DNA from: Mesostigma viride
Lineage: Eukaryota > Streptophyta > Mesostigmatophyceae > Mesostigmatales > Mesostigmataceae
Length of the DNA stretch: 64,000 bases
Direction: 5' to 3'
Assembly (NCBI GenBank): GCA_009746045.1
Contig: RPFO01000253.1
Coordinates: 2,961,475 to 3,025,474 of the forward strand
Shown: in pieces, positions 52,782-63,687 of the stretch
How the letters are laid out: each line of letters starts with the position of its first letter
Numbering within the stretch: the stretch's first letter is position 1
The notes under the pieces: model-generated
What the model saw: the letters and a program-made list of their open reading frames with translations, nothing else
Database searches by the model: none
What the model was told of the DNA's origin: nothing
Position numbers and translations under genes: made by a program

Positions 52782-55700
52782 TAAAAATATAATTACTTAC
52801 AGCAGAGTGAAATCACTCAAACCAAAGCAAACGCCCAGCTATAAACCTATATACAGAGCCATGTCAAAGCTCTATACTACGATAAGACCAATGGAAACGC
52901 CTAACGGGAGGAACCTAATAGCCCTGCTGCACCGCAAAATCAGCCCGCGTACGGCGGAGCATGATGTCAGCCATGGCCCGAGTCAGCGCCACCGACAAGC
53001 GCTGACGCCAATATGACGTCCAGGTCCGCGCCGACCATGGGGCCCGCTGGCCCTCCAGGTCCAGCCGGTCCTCCCGGAGCCGGCAACACTCCTTGAAGAA
53101 GGCGGAGGTCAGGGGCCCCATGGCCCCAAACTCCTCCAGGACAAAGGGCACCACACGATGGTGCCCGACGTCGCCGTAGGCCAGGAGCTTGGCCCGCTCC
53201 GCCCGGTCCGCCGTGTAACCTGCCGTGAGGGAGGCCCCAGCCACGTGGCTAAGAGCCAAGGGCCGCGCCACCGAAACGTCAATAAGCAGATGCCGGCCAC
53301 CCCCCTCAAAGTCCAGCACCACGATGTCAGGCCGGTGGTTGGGGGAATAGAAGGCAGCGCCATCCGCATCCTCGGACCGGATGTTCGCGTGGGGGAAAAC
53401 CGACCGAATCATGGCGAGCACCACCGTCAGGAGGACAGTGTGCAAATACAAATACCAATTCTGATTCTGTTGGCCCCCCATGCAGGCAAGGTAGTGAGTC
53501 CCCGTGGGATCCAGCGGCTGCCCACAGCTACCACAAGGCCGCCCGGCCGGAACAAGAGGCTGCGGGGCAAATAGCTGGTGCCGGAGCGCCACCGAGTAGT
53601 GGCTGGGAGCCAAGGCGAATGGGGGGGCCATGGGAAGAGCACGAAGGTACGCCGAGCCCACACTCCGCAAGGAAAGCGAGAACAGCCACGCACGTCCCTG
53701 GGCGTTGAGGTCCGCGAAAAGAGCAATCCAATCAGCCGTGTGCAGAATACCCGCGTAGGTTTTCTGGTGTTTATCGATGACGCGAGCAGGGAATGCGGCG
53801 GGAGATTGAACGGAGGCGACCGAGGGAGTGCCGCGAGGGAGGTGGCGCTGTACCGCCTGAGCGGCACGGACGGGAGAACAGGCCTGCTGGATCTCAGCAT
53901 AGGCCTCCTGGATGGCGGTGACGAAGGGCAAAGGGCTGCTGGGGTCCAGGAGGTCAGGCGCTGCCGTTGCCAAAAGGGGCAGGAGCCGGCAGCTTTCCGC
54001 CCACGACTGAGCGACGGAGCCCAAAAAGGCTGCTGGGGCCAGCCGGGCGGCACGAGTCAGACCGCAGCCACCCATCCGTGCAGGCAGGGAGGCAATGCGA
54101 ATAGCATGTGGCGGGAGGTCGGGGCCCGGGACCAGCTGCGCCAAGGCCGACTGGATGCGTTCGTCGTGGCCCTCGGCGGCCAGCCGGACCTGAGACGGAA
54201 GAGCGCCCCGGAGCCAGTGAACGACGCGAGGGTGAGCGCAAAACCACAGAAGCAGACCCTTGGTCTGCGAATCATGAAGGCGCGCAATCAAGGGCAGTAC
54301 CTCAGTGCGTGCCTCGAGGGCGGCCCGCAGAGCATCGATGACAAACGCGGGGTCGCCAACCGGAACGCCGAGGACATCCAACCCATGGAGGCGCTCGTCC
54401 CGGCCCAAGAGCTGGGGCGGAAAGCCGGAGCAATCACCTTGGGGCGAGTACACCGCGCACTTGGCAAGGGTCAACTGGAGGTTGATGTCGGCCACCGCGG
54501 TCTGCAGTGCCAGCAGAGCCGCGGTGGTGTCCGGCACAGGGCCCAGCAGGTAGATATCATCCAAGTAGGCCTGAATAGCGACCGCCGGGTGGGCAGCATG
54601 GACCGCTTGGAGGCAACCCTGGAGGGGGGCGGCAAAGTACAGGGGTCCCAGGGGGTCCCCTTGCTGGGTGCCCGACCGCGACAGCAGGCCGCCGCGAGTG
54701 CCGTCCTCCATGATGTGAACCAGTTGGCCGGGCTGGCCGTAGCACACGGCTGTCCAAGCGTACAAGTCCTCGAAGGACTCCATGACGGCCGCAAACATGC
54801 TGGCGCGGGACAGACTGTTGAACGCGTTGTGGCAGTCGACCTTGACGACAGCGTGGGTGGGGTGGGCCTCGAGGTAGGCCTGCACCGAATGGATGAGGAT
54901 ATCCGCCCCGCCTGGAGTCGTCACCCCCAGCTGGGCCGCCACCGAGGTCTCACCCGCTGCGAGGGGCGGGCAGAAAAAGGCACGGAGCTCGGGCGCCTTT
55001 TGGCGGCAGATCACTTTGCCCACGAGCTTGCGGAGCACCTCACCGCAGGCGATCGGGCGCACCTTGCCCTCGGGGGGGGCAAGACACCCTTGAGCAGAGC
55101 GAGGAGGCGAGCGCCCGCTAACCACTCGCGCGCAGCGGGAGGAACGCGACCAGCCGCCAGGTCAATGAGGGTGTCAAAGAGAATGTCCTCGCCCCCATGC
55201 CCCACCAGGACCTCCAAGTGCTCGTAGCGCCAGCCCGACGGCCCGGTAGAGGAAGCCCGCGGGACCTCACGCATCACCTCCAGGAAGCAGTCGCGGTCCA
55301 GCCGGAGGGGGGCCGGCAGGGGGTCCGGCACGGGCAGCTGGAATCCGGGCTCCGCAGGGTGAAGAGCCTCCAAGGCCGCCAGGGTAGCCGCATTGGCGGG
55401 GGCGAGCTTGGCCATTTCCAAGCGGGTCATGGCCCGGCTGAGCTGCCCCTCGCGGACGAGGCGGATGACGTCGGCGGCCACCCGCTCGAAGTTGACCTCC
55501 CCCGACAGCCGGGCCGTGCGCGGGGGCGGCACGCCAAACAGCCCCTCCCAGTCCCCCTGCAGAAAGCGTCGGCAACGGGCAATAACCGCACCCTGGAGGC
55601 CGCGCACACCACGCCCGAGAGGGGTGAGGAGCAGGCGGGGGGTCACCATGTGCAGTTTAAAGCCCAGCGGGTCGTCCGGAGCGGCGTGCATGCGCCGGAG

Positions 55701-56283
55701 AGAAACGATTGCACATTGCGCGAAAAGGCTACGCGCGCGGTGGGGGAGGTCGGTCAGGGTAGACGTCGGGTTGATGGCGCATGCATCCCAGGGACCGTGT
55801 CAAGCCAACGCCAACTGGCCGAGTAGTCGGGCGGCGGGGGCTGGGAGCCGGGGGAGCCGAGGCGGGAGGGGGGAGGGGGCCGGGACTGCTGGCCGGTTGA
55901 GGGGCCGTTGAGCAACACAGGCGCGCGCGTGCTGAGCGCGCCCGTGAATGGAGTACACCCGCTGGCAGTGAGCTTCCGGGCACCGGTAACAGCTCATGGC
56001 CTGCAGATCCGCCGCGCCGAGATCGGGGTGCACAGCGCGAAGGTGCTGGCAGAGGAGGTTACGGTTGTGGAACACACCCGCACACGGGGACCCCGTGGGA
56101 AGCAGCACGGCACACCGGTGAAGGCCGTCGGCGGGCGCTGAGTGGCGGGGAGCGGCGCCAGCAAAGGCAGGACGTGGGGCCTGCGGCGTCTCCCCAGCCG
56201 GGCCGGCAGGCGCGCGCACCACGACCCGACCAGCGCCCGGCAGGCCCGCCGGGGCCACGGAGGAGGCAGTGCCCACCGGGGAG
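52782..56283 (-). mobile_element. Family 1 non-LTR copy G, 5'-truncated (3.5 kb)
   Basis: Starts inside the region between the RING and CCHH fingers and runs through RT and endonuclease to the 3' UTR. Almost identical to copy E, including the eight-C run at 55072-55079. A few single-base losses near 55790-55870 break the N-terminal frame. It is flanked by a perfect 15-bp duplication, so it is a genuine insertion. Confidence 0.9.
52915..55125 (-). CDS. Copy G RT, CCHC knuckle and endonuclease frame
   Basis: 736 residues, matching the frame in copy E with only a handful of differences and no internal stop. All catalytic motifs are present: VDCHNAFNS, AYLDDIYLL, the CCHC knuckle and NHRPDIVVLDF/LLIDVSV. 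It is entered from the upstream frame (55691-55011) only by a -1 shift at the eight-C run. The copy lacks the PHD and RING regions, so it is probably not autonomous. Confidence 0.85.
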   Translation of the reverse strand: MVSGRSPPRSAQGCLAPPEGKVRPIACGEVLRKLVGKVICRQKAPELRAFFCPPLAAGETSVAAQLGVTTPGGADILIHSVQAYLEAHPTHAVVKVDCHNAFNSLSRASMFAAVMESFEDLYAWTAVCYGQPGQLVHIMEDGTRGGLLSRSGTQQGDPLGPLYFAAPLQGCLQAVHAAHPAVAIQAYLDDIYLLGPVPDTTAALLALQTAVADINLQLTLAKCAVYSPQGDCSGFPPQLLGRDERLHGLDVLGVPVGDPAFVIDALRAALEARTEVLPLIARLHDSQTKGLLLWFCAHPRVVHWLRGALPSQVRLAAEGHDERIQSALAQLVPGPDLPPHAIRIASLPARMGGCGLTRAARLAPAAFLGSVAQSWAESCRLLPLLATAAPDLLDPSSPLPFVTAIQEAYAEIQQACSPVRAAQAVQRHLPRGTPSVASVQSPAAFPARVIDKHQKTYAGILHTADWIALFADLNAQGRAWLFSLSLRSVGSAYLRALPMAPPFALAPSHYSVALRHQLFAPQPLVPAGRPCGSCGQPLDPTGTHYLACMGGQQNQNWYLYLHTVLLTVVLAMIRSVFPHANIRSEDADGAAFYSPNHRPDIVVLDFEGGGRHLLIDVSVARPLALSHVAGASLTAGYTADRAERAKLLAYGDVGHHRVVPFVLEEFGAMGPLTSAFFKECCRLREDRLDLEGQRAPWSARTWTSYWRQRLSVALTRAMADIMLRRTRADFAVQQGY

Positions 56284-56298
56284 AATCCATATATATAT
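56284..56298. other. Target-site duplication of copy G, 5' side
   Basis: AATCCATATATATAT, the partner of 52767-52781. Confidence 0.85.
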
Positions 56299-57036
56299 CC
56301 ATACCGCTCTCCTCCGGGTGGTGTGTGCCATGGTTCGGTCGGTCTTTCCCCACTCCACCATCAAGTGCGAGGACGCGGATGGGGCCGCCCTCTACTCACC
56401 CAACCATCGCCCCGATATTACCGTGCTTGACTACGACGGGCAGGGTTGCCACCTGCTCATCGATGTCTCCGTGGCTCGGCCGCTTTCCGGTCGCCACATC
56501 CTCCGGGCGGCTGTGGATGCCGGCGCTGCTGCCGCTGTGGCTGAGCGCGACAAGTTTGCCTCCTACGGCAATGTGGGGCCCCACCGGGTCATCCCCTTTG
56601 TCCTTGAGGAGTTCGGGGCCATGGGCCCCAAGACAGCGGAGTTTTTCCACGAGTGCTGCCAGCGCCGTGAAGACCGCCTCGACCTCGAGGGTCAGACCGC
56701 CCCGTGGTCGGCCCGCACGTGGTCCTCGTATTGGCGGCAGCGTCTGTCACTCGCCCTCACTCGCACCGTGGCTGATGTGTTATTCCGCCGCACCCGGGCC
56801 GACTTTGTCGCGACCCATGCGGTCTAGATCCCTTCCAGGCCTGCATGGTGGGCCGGCAGCGCTGTTGCTGCGTGTAGTTTTGTGATGTATAGTTAGTTGT
56901 ACCTTGTGCCGCTGGCGTGATCCTTGGATGTCTGTGTCAGATTACTATTAATTTCTTCAGGGTTATTCTCCCAGTTATCGGGTTTTTCCTTATGTTGCAT
57001 GCCTATCTCACCTCCGTAATCTATCATTCTCAATGA
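56299..57036 (+). mobile_element. Family 2 endonuclease-type non-LTR copy H, 5'-truncated
   Basis: Plus-strand copy of a relative of family 1. It starts at CCATACCGCTCTCC within the segment after the CCHC knuckle. The endonuclease frame is intact to TAG at 56825-56827 (NHRPDITVLDY, LLIDVSV, ERDKFASY), then a 3' UTR of about 210 bases ending CTCAATGA followed by (TA)n. Family 2 has a distinct 3' end from family 1 (ACCTCCGTAATCTATCATTC). It has no RT. Confidence 0.82.
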
Positions 57037-57213
57037 ATATATATGGAGATATAGAGGAACCAGTTTGATATACTGCGAGATATTTATTATAATTAATTAA
57101 TAGACACATGACTGCGTCACGTGAGCTCAGTGGGAGGGGAACATGGGATGGAATGGATGGTGTAAGCTATCTAGGTCCTAGTTACAGGGTTGTGGGCACC
57201 GCGGCCCGAATCG
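57037..57213. other. TA-rich junction
   Basis: Includes a roughly 20-base piece, GGAGATATAGAGGAACCAGT, that resembles family 2 sequence in the opposite orientation, and CTGCGAGATATTTAT, close to the family 2 target sequence. No gene. Confidence 0.4.
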
Positions 57214-58369
57214 CTATGAATGCCATACGGCGGTCACACGCGGAGCCCCCACAGACTTGGGGGTGGTCTCCTTCATCACTACTTGCCATCTAGCTATCCT
57301 TGCGTACCATCTGCCTCCATGTGACAGACAAACCAGGAGGCTGCCCGGGTGTGAGCCCGTCACGTCTAGTGTATAGCACATGTCCATGCCGAGTCGTTCA
57401 CGAAAAGTCCACGCCGGGGTGCATGGCGGCCCTGGGCACCGCGTGCGGCCTGGGGCACGCCAGGTGAGGACATATCGCCTAGGCTGGGCGGGCTTGGTGC
57501 CAGCTAGTCTATCTGATGTGTCTACCTGATCTGTGCGGGCCAGGTGCCCGGCTAGGCCCAGGCGCCTGTGCCTAATAATGTGGGAAACATAGGGCAAATC
57601 AGCGTACGAATCCTCATTACTAATGTGCAAACCAAAGCTAGGGGATGTTGAGGGCCTTGCGCAGCATCTTGGTGACGTTGCCGTCGAGTCGTTGCTCCAG
57701 CTCCTGCGTCAGTGTCCAGGTTTCGGCGCCGTAGGTCAGGCCTCGTCAGAATGACGACCTTGAAGAGGTCACGCTTGACGATCCGGGGTAGGGCGGGGTT
57801 GCTCGATCCACCAGCGGCGGTGGCCATGGAGTTGCGCCCACGCTATGCCGATCTGTGTCGTCAGGTCGTCCTCGCAGTCGGGAAGCCAACTGCCGAGCAG
57901 CTTGAAGCGGCCTGAAGTAGGGTAGTTGACCTCGGTGTCGTCTAACGGTCTAATAAGAGGCGGAGTGTGGGTGGGGGCCCTGCCATGCCGAGGGCCAGGG
58001 CCTCCGTTTTGGGGCTGATTTCTAGACCAACCGCCCGAGCCTCGAACGCCAGGCATTCCAGCCAAAGTTGGGCAGACTCCGGCTTCTCGATGAGCGTGAT
58101 GTCGTCGGCATACATAAATGAGGTCAGCTAGTAAATTCTGCTTGTTAGTCGCCCCCCCTTCTCCAAGCTCGTTCGTGATCGCTAGGCCAGGGGCACGGCC
58201 TGCAATGCTAGCAAAGCGAGCACGTGCCTGGCGCATATAGCATAATCCACTACAATAATAAACAGGTACGGCGACAGGACGCAACAACCCTGCCAGACGC
58301 CGGTCTGCAGTGGGCATGGCGGGGTAAAGCCGTGTTCAGTGCGCACCGAAGTGGTCGACCCCTCGTTTG
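57214..58369 (-). mobile_element. RTE/L1-like non-LTR relic, copy 2
   Basis: Minus-strand RT remains. Around 58260-58310 it reads GVWQGCCVLSPYLF (RT motif B), and at about 58100 a YADDITL motif C. KPESAQLWLECLAFEARA follows, then the thumb and ETWTL-type region near 57700, and VSHIIRHRRLGLAGHLAR near 57560. Several frameshifts break it. The 5' part is missing, ending where family 2 copy I was inserted. It is clearly better preserved than the copy at 43925-44760. Confidence 0.78.
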
Positions 58370-58381
58370 TGCGAGATATAT
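58370..58381. other. Target-site duplication of copy I, 3' side
   Basis: TGCGAGATATAT, repeated at 59482-59493. Confidence 0.7.
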
Positions 58382-59481
58382 TCATTGAGAATGATAGATT
58401 ACGGAGGTGAGATCATGGGCATGCGACATGAGGAAAAACCCGAAAAGGAGAAGAACACTGAAGAAATTAATAGGAATCTGACACGGACAGCCAAGCTGGA
58501 TCACGCCAGCTGCACAAGGTACAACTAACTACATCATGCACAAAACTACGACACGCAGCAACATCGCTGCCGGCCCACCATGCAGGCCTGGGAGGGATCT
58601 AGACCGCATGGGTCGCGACAAAGTCGGCCCGGGTGCGGCGGAATAACACATCAGCCACGGTGCGAGTGAGGGCGAGTGACGGGCGCTGCCGCCAATATAC
58701 GAGGACCACGTGCGGGCAGACCACGGGGCGGTCTGACCCTCGAGGTCCGCGAGGCGGTCTACACGGCGCTGGCAGCACTCGTGGAAAAACTCCGCTGTCT
58801 TTGGGCCCATGGCCCCAAACTCCTCAAGGACAAAGGGGATGACCCGGTGGGGCCCCACATTGCCGTAGGAGGCAAACTTGTCGCCCTCAGCCACAGCGGC
58901 AGCAGCGCCGGCACTCACAGCCGCCCGGAGGATGAGGCGACCGGAGAGCGGCCGAGCCACGGAGACATCGATGAGCAGGTGGCAACTGGCAACCCTGCTC
59001 GTCGTAGTCAAGCACGGTAAATATGTCGGGGCGGTGGTTGGGTGGGTAGAGGGCGGCCCCATCCGCGTCCTCGCACTTGATGGTGGAGTGGGGAAAGACC
59101 GACCAGACCATGGCACATGCACACCACCCCGAGGCAAGCGGTATGGAGATAGAGGAACCAGTTCTGGTTCTGCTGGCCACCCATGCATGCGATGTAGTGC
59201 GTCCCAGAAGTATCGAGAGCAAGCCCGCAGCTGCCGCAGGACGCACCCGCCGTGATGAGCTAGAGGATGCGGGGCATACAGCTGGTGGCGGAGAGCGATG
59301 GCGTAATTAAAGGGCCGGAACCAGCGTGAACAAAGGGCTCATGGGAAGGGCGCGCAGGAATGCGGACCCCACGCTCCCCTCAAGGGAAAGGGAGTGAAGC
59401 CAAGCCTTCCCCTGATCGTTCAAGCTCGCATGCATGCAGACCCATCCAGTCGGCACAGTGTAGTACATACCCGCGTAGGTC
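58382..59481 (-). mobile_element. Family 2 endonuclease-type non-LTR copy I, 5'-truncated
   Basis: Minus-strand copy covering the region before the CCHC knuckle, the knuckle, the endonuclease (RPDIFTVLDYDEQG) and the 3' UTR. Frameshifts break it in at least three places. It is flanked by TGCGAGATATAT on both sides, supporting a true insertion. Confidence 0.78.
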
Positions 59482-59493
59482 TGCGAGATATAT
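59482..59493. other. Target-site duplication of copy I, 5' side
   Basis: TGCGAGATATAT, the partner of 58370-58381. Confidence 0.7.
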
Positions 59494-60422
59494 ACTGTAA
59501 CGGAACTGGGCTAATATCTGTGATTATGGTACCGGGCCCATCACATGAGTGGCCGGGGTGGAACATCCCAGACACTCAGATTTGGTTTTAATTGTTAGCT
59601 TAGATCAAACTTTCTTGGGCGGCGGGAGAGATCCCGGAGGTTCTTGGTTGTGGTGGACATTCAGCGGACTTCTGTCGGTAACTTCCTGTAAGTGCAGACA
59701 ATCTGTTACTAATTGTGTAGATGACTGGATTGTCGTGCCTACACTCGATCTCTGTGATCGACACTCTCTTCATTGTAAATCATTCAAGTTATAATATCAG
59801 GCGCATCAATTGTGGTTGTGACATATACATTATGAAAGTCGACAGGGACGTGCTCGCCAATTAGGGCGGTTGCTGAGGCACAACGCTCCCTTTGCTTTCT
59901 CTTTCATAAGTAATTAAAGTGATTATCATAGGGAACCTGTTGCACAATTCCCCACTAGCGCCTGCGCCCAAATAGCTATACGTCTCGAGCCTTCAGGGTA
60001 GTCCACTGAGGTAGGGAGTGTGCTTGAAACTGGCAACAGCCTAACTAACTGCGAATTGTAGCTGGGGCAAACTAAGAATGCCAGCTAACTACCCGCATCA
60101 AGAATGGCTCCGGCCTTTGTAGTTCTAGTGAGCCGCACGTACTGCTCCCATAATATGTGTCATTAATTGATTATTGCAGTCACCAAATTCTATCAATCTT
60201 ACAAATCCAAATTCCACCAACCATAAACCATGCAAGCATGATGAACAACAAATCTCAGTTGCAGCACAGGTCTCCCAATTAGAAAATACCCCTGTCTAAT
60301 ATCCTTTCTTGCATGCATCCCCAATGATCCCTGGCAAGTGGCAGGTCGCATCTGGTTGTATGGATGGTCATTTGGCTGACTTGATCAGAATGTCAACTAT
60401 CACAGTGTGCCATCACACACTG
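59494..60422. other. Spacer, AT-rich
   Basis: No element or gene that I can support. It may contain the 3' flank of the minus-strand gene that follows. Confidence 0.45.
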
Positions 60423-61292
60423 TCACTGTCGAGATTCCTTCGGCAGCGCCGCCTGGTACTCCCGACAAAATGCCAGGTAGTCTCGGAGGAACAACTCCTC
60501 GTCAACGTTGCGGACAACAACCGCCAGGATGGAAGACACGATCGACTCTCCAAGCATGCGAATAAAGCTTGCAGGCAAGAGCCCGAATGCGTTTATTTTA
60601 GATTTGAGCAACTGCACGTTAGTCCCCAGCCTCACATTAAGCGACGGCGGCGAACCACGCTCTCGCAGGCAGTAAACGACACCTTCCACCGCCAGGTCAA
60701 ACTCAGCTGCCGTCAAAGCATCCGCCAGATCCCTGCCGAGATCACACTGGGTGGCCAAAAATCGCAGCGACGAATCGTTACCTCCTTTGCCTTCTTCCAG
60801 CACCGCTTCGATGTCAATAACGGGTTTAACGTCAAACAAGAGCGGAATACTGATGCCTTGCTTTCCACCCAACTGGACGCGCCATTTGTCTTCCGCAATC
60901 TTCTGGCTTAAATTTCGATCAGGAAAAATGATATAGAACAATCTGTCAGATTGTGCAATATACCGAGACACCGGCACGGGCTCGACGTCCAAATCCACAG
61001 AGACATTAACTGCCCCCTGGAACGTCACCTTGTCAGAATTACGAACACTGCTGCACGCTGTTGTCCTGTCCAAACTCCCACGACCCCTGGCTCCCGACAG
61101 TTGGCCATGATGAGATGCCCATTTCCCCCGCGTACTGGGCTCTGCCACAAGGCAAGAAAGCTTTGCGGACTGCTTTTGCCGGATTCCGGACGTCTGCGCA
61201 GGATGCTGATGCACTAGCAAACCGTGCAAACCGCAAGGCGGGAGTCGACAAGGAACCGCCACGCTTGCGGTACGGCAGGCACAAGCGGCCAT
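60423..61292 (-). CDS. Probable plastid-targeted DUF1997-like protein (host gene)
   Basis: 289 residues on the minus strand from ATG at 61290-61292, intronless as read. The first 85 residues or so are rich in Ala, Ser, Arg, Cys and Gln and poor in acidic residues, like a chloroplast transit peptide. From about residue 95 comes a compact domain: VSVDLDVEPVPVSRYI, then SDRLFYIIFPDRNLSQ, KWRVQL, VKPVIDIEAVLEE, FDLAVEGVVYCL, and a C-terminal helix-rich end with SFIRMLGESIVSSIL and FLRDYLAF. This layout resembles DUF1997 proteins of cyanobacteria and plants, whose function is not established. It is the only non-mobile gene in the window with this quality of coding sequence. The family assignment is by memory of the pattern and uncertain. 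Confidence 0.55.
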   Translation of the reverse strand: MAACACRTASVAVPCRLPPCGLHGLLVHQHPAQTSGIRQKQSAKLSCLVAEPSTRGKWASHHGQLSGARGRGSLDRTTACSSVRNSDKVTFQGAVNVSVDLDVEPVPVSRYIAQSDRLFYIIFPDRNLSQKIAEDKWRVQLGGKQGISIPLLFDVKPVIDIEAVLEEGKGGNDSSLRFLATQCDLGRDLADALTAAEFDLAVEGVVYCLRERGSPPSLNVRLGTNVQLLKSKINAFGLLPASFIRMLGESIVSSILAVVVRNVDEELFLRDYLAFCREYQAALPKESRQ

Positions 61293-61904
61293 GTTTGCTG
61301 CCTGTCGCTCCGTGCGTGGATGCGTCCCTCAGAGCAGTGTCTTGGCCTCATGGTAGCGATGCGACCCGACAAGATCGTTGCTTTACCAACGTCAGAAAAG
61401 TGCTCGACTGAGCTTGTAAAATTTTCCGCTGCCAACGTGGCGCATACTGAGCACACATGAACGTGGCCAGCGCATGGACGTGGCCAGGACAGGTGACACG
61501 AGGAGATGGACTCATTCACTGTGCGCTCGTTGGAGAACCCGTGGACTGCGGAGCCGGTGACTCATCCGCCCCGAGTCACGTGTCCTTGTTTGGCTGTGCA
61601 GTGTGCACTGCCACAGACTGCCACAGACTGCCACTGCACTGCCTGCTACTTCCTGCCTGGCGCGCCGCGCGCGGGCTGTGTACTGCTGTGACGACCGCCA
61701 GACTGCTGACCTGCAACTTCAAGCCACGTGGCAGTGCGTTGCCCATTTCCCGCAGAGAGCAAAAAACTCGGACATCCAGTTGTGACCGGTTATGCCAGCC
61801 AATCCAACTCCGACGCCGGTCCCCGTGCAGGCCTGCGGTTGTGGCTGGCGTTACTCTAGAGACTAGTTCCCCATCAGCACGGATTGTAATCGATGAACAA
61901 TGCA

Positions 61905-62217
61905 GGTAAAAGTTATAATGATTTATTATATTTTCCCAACCATTGTACAGTTCCAGTCGATACTTCAGACCTTTTACTCTGATAGTCTGTTTGACCAGCA
62001 TTGAAAGCAGCGTACGTAGTATGCTCTGCAAACGCAGAATCCTGCGTGCAACCAACGTCTGTGCACGTTCGTACTCTTCTAGGTAAAACTCATCCACAGG
62101 CAAGCATGCCGCCACTTCAGTTGGCCGGAGGCGAGACGTGTCAATGACCCGCGACCAGGCATGCTGCTGAAAAATTTTGCAGCGAAAAGGGGCAGGTTTT
62201 CCTGTTTTCCAATACAA
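61905..62217 (-). CDS. Possible exon or short ORF, unknown
   Basis: A minus-strand frame of about 100 codons with plausible protein composition (RVIDTSRLRPTEVAACLPVD, EEYERAQTLVARRILRL). It is followed by AT-rich sequence where the composition no longer looks coding, although the frame formally stays open to 61576. I recognise no family. It lies about 600 bases upstream of the DUF1997-like gene on the same strand. Confidence 0.2.
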
Positions 62218-63064
62218 CTCGCGTTTATGGATGGAAGAAAAGGGCGCATATAGGATTCTTCGCTGGTTTACTTTCCCGTTCCTCGCAGCCTTTGGCGTAT
62301 TGCTGGGCCTTTTCCTGAAAATGCAGCCGGTCGCGCCGGGGATCTATCGGCGGAAACCTGGATCTAGGCGATGGACTGCGTGTGAGAACAACGCGAGCAT
62401 GGACTTCCTCATGAAGATTTTTGCCGCGCTGAGAAAAGGAGACACGGCTACAGAAGGGGACCGTCACCGGATTAGCTTCAAAGCAGTTTCAAAATTCCTA
62501 CCGTCTGAAGTCTCTGCTCTCCGAAATGATCTGTTGATAGTATATGAACCCCTATCTTCCAAGACAGGCAGCAACTGCAGCGTCCAGCGTGAATTACGGT
62601 GCAGCAGCGTTCGTCGACCGCGAGTGGGGGAGCTTAAGCGGCTGGTTGGTGAAAGATGACACGATTGTTTTGGCGCAAAATATATTTAACGACCTCCGTT
62701 CATTTGCTTGATGATGCCAGCTGGAGACATTCCCTGGGCATTGTACCACATGAGTCATGCTGTCACCCTCACTTAGCTTTTGCAGGTCGTACGCGAGGGG
62801 GCTCCTTTTCTCTGCTGATGTCATGAGAAATATGCCGCAGCACATAGCATTGGTTTAAAATGCTGCGTGGGCAAGGCATGGGTAGAATGTTCTCGTGGGG
62901 CAATTTTATCCAAGTGTGTCTTTTCATGTTAGCTGGCAGCCTTCTTTATGTGCAAGCGAGTTGATAACCTGCCACCAGCCAAGGAGGCATCCAAGGTGGT
63001 GCTACTTTCGGTGCATCACTGGGCAGCTATCGCAATGAGCAAGCACTTACATGATAACAAGGTA
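62218..63064. other. Region without a supported gene
   Basis: A plus-strand frame (62177-62659) contains a hydrophobic stretch (FPFLAAFGVLLGLFL) that could be membrane-spanning. There is no family match, and it overlaps the minus-strand candidate. I leave it uncalled. Confidence 0.3.
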
Positions 63065-63337
63065 CAGTCATTCACGCTTAAGTTGGGTTGGCTTAAGTTG
63101 TGTTCACGCCTTAAGTTGGGTCGAATAGGATTTCGGCATTGTGAGTTCAACGTATTTCAGAGTGTTATGTTTTAGTATCTTTAGTTCAACTTATAGTAAA
63201 ATTTTGTAGAGCCTTTAACGCCTTCAGTTGGGTTCACGTCTTCTTATGTTATAGCTTTCTTGGCGATGGAAAGCTTATTAATTAAGTTGGGTTGACCTGA
63301 GTAAAACCTTGAACCCAACCTAAGGCGTGAATGACTG
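63065..63337. mobile_element. Tc1/mariner-type MITE (273 bp)
   Basis: Terminal inverted repeats CAGTCATTCACGC(C)TTA(A/G)GTTGGGTT run about 27 bp with a few mismatches, and TA dinucleotides flank both ends (63063-63064, 63338-63339). CAGT termini and TA flanks are typical of Tc1/mariner. CTTAAGTTGGGTT recurs internally. No transposase. Confidence 0.75.
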
Positions 63338-63687
63338 TAACCAAAAAAAGTTGGGATGGATGCAGCACCGACCAGCAAATTGCTGCATGGAAACATGTGC
63401 GCTGTCCTAGTCAGTTCGAATACTGCATGGCTTCAGACGTTAAAATATTGCATGGCTTCAAAGGTGCACTCTAGGGACCCAGGTATGGTATACTTCATGA
63501 ATAGGAGGATTACCACCAACGTGTGGCTGCCCACCCCTTGTTCAGCTCCACAGCTACGCACAAAAGCTGACCTTCAGTTGTCTGTATGTTGCTACAAAAT
63601 TTGCTCTGGTTCCTTGGCTTCCTTCCCAGTGAGTCGATTCCCCCCCCCCTCCGTTCCTTTGTATCTGTCATCTACAGCCTTCGTATC

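Noticed and set aside
62177..62659. Plus-strand frame with one hydrophobic segment
   Set aside because: No family resemblance, overlaps an opposite-strand candidate, and the codon pattern is not distinctive.
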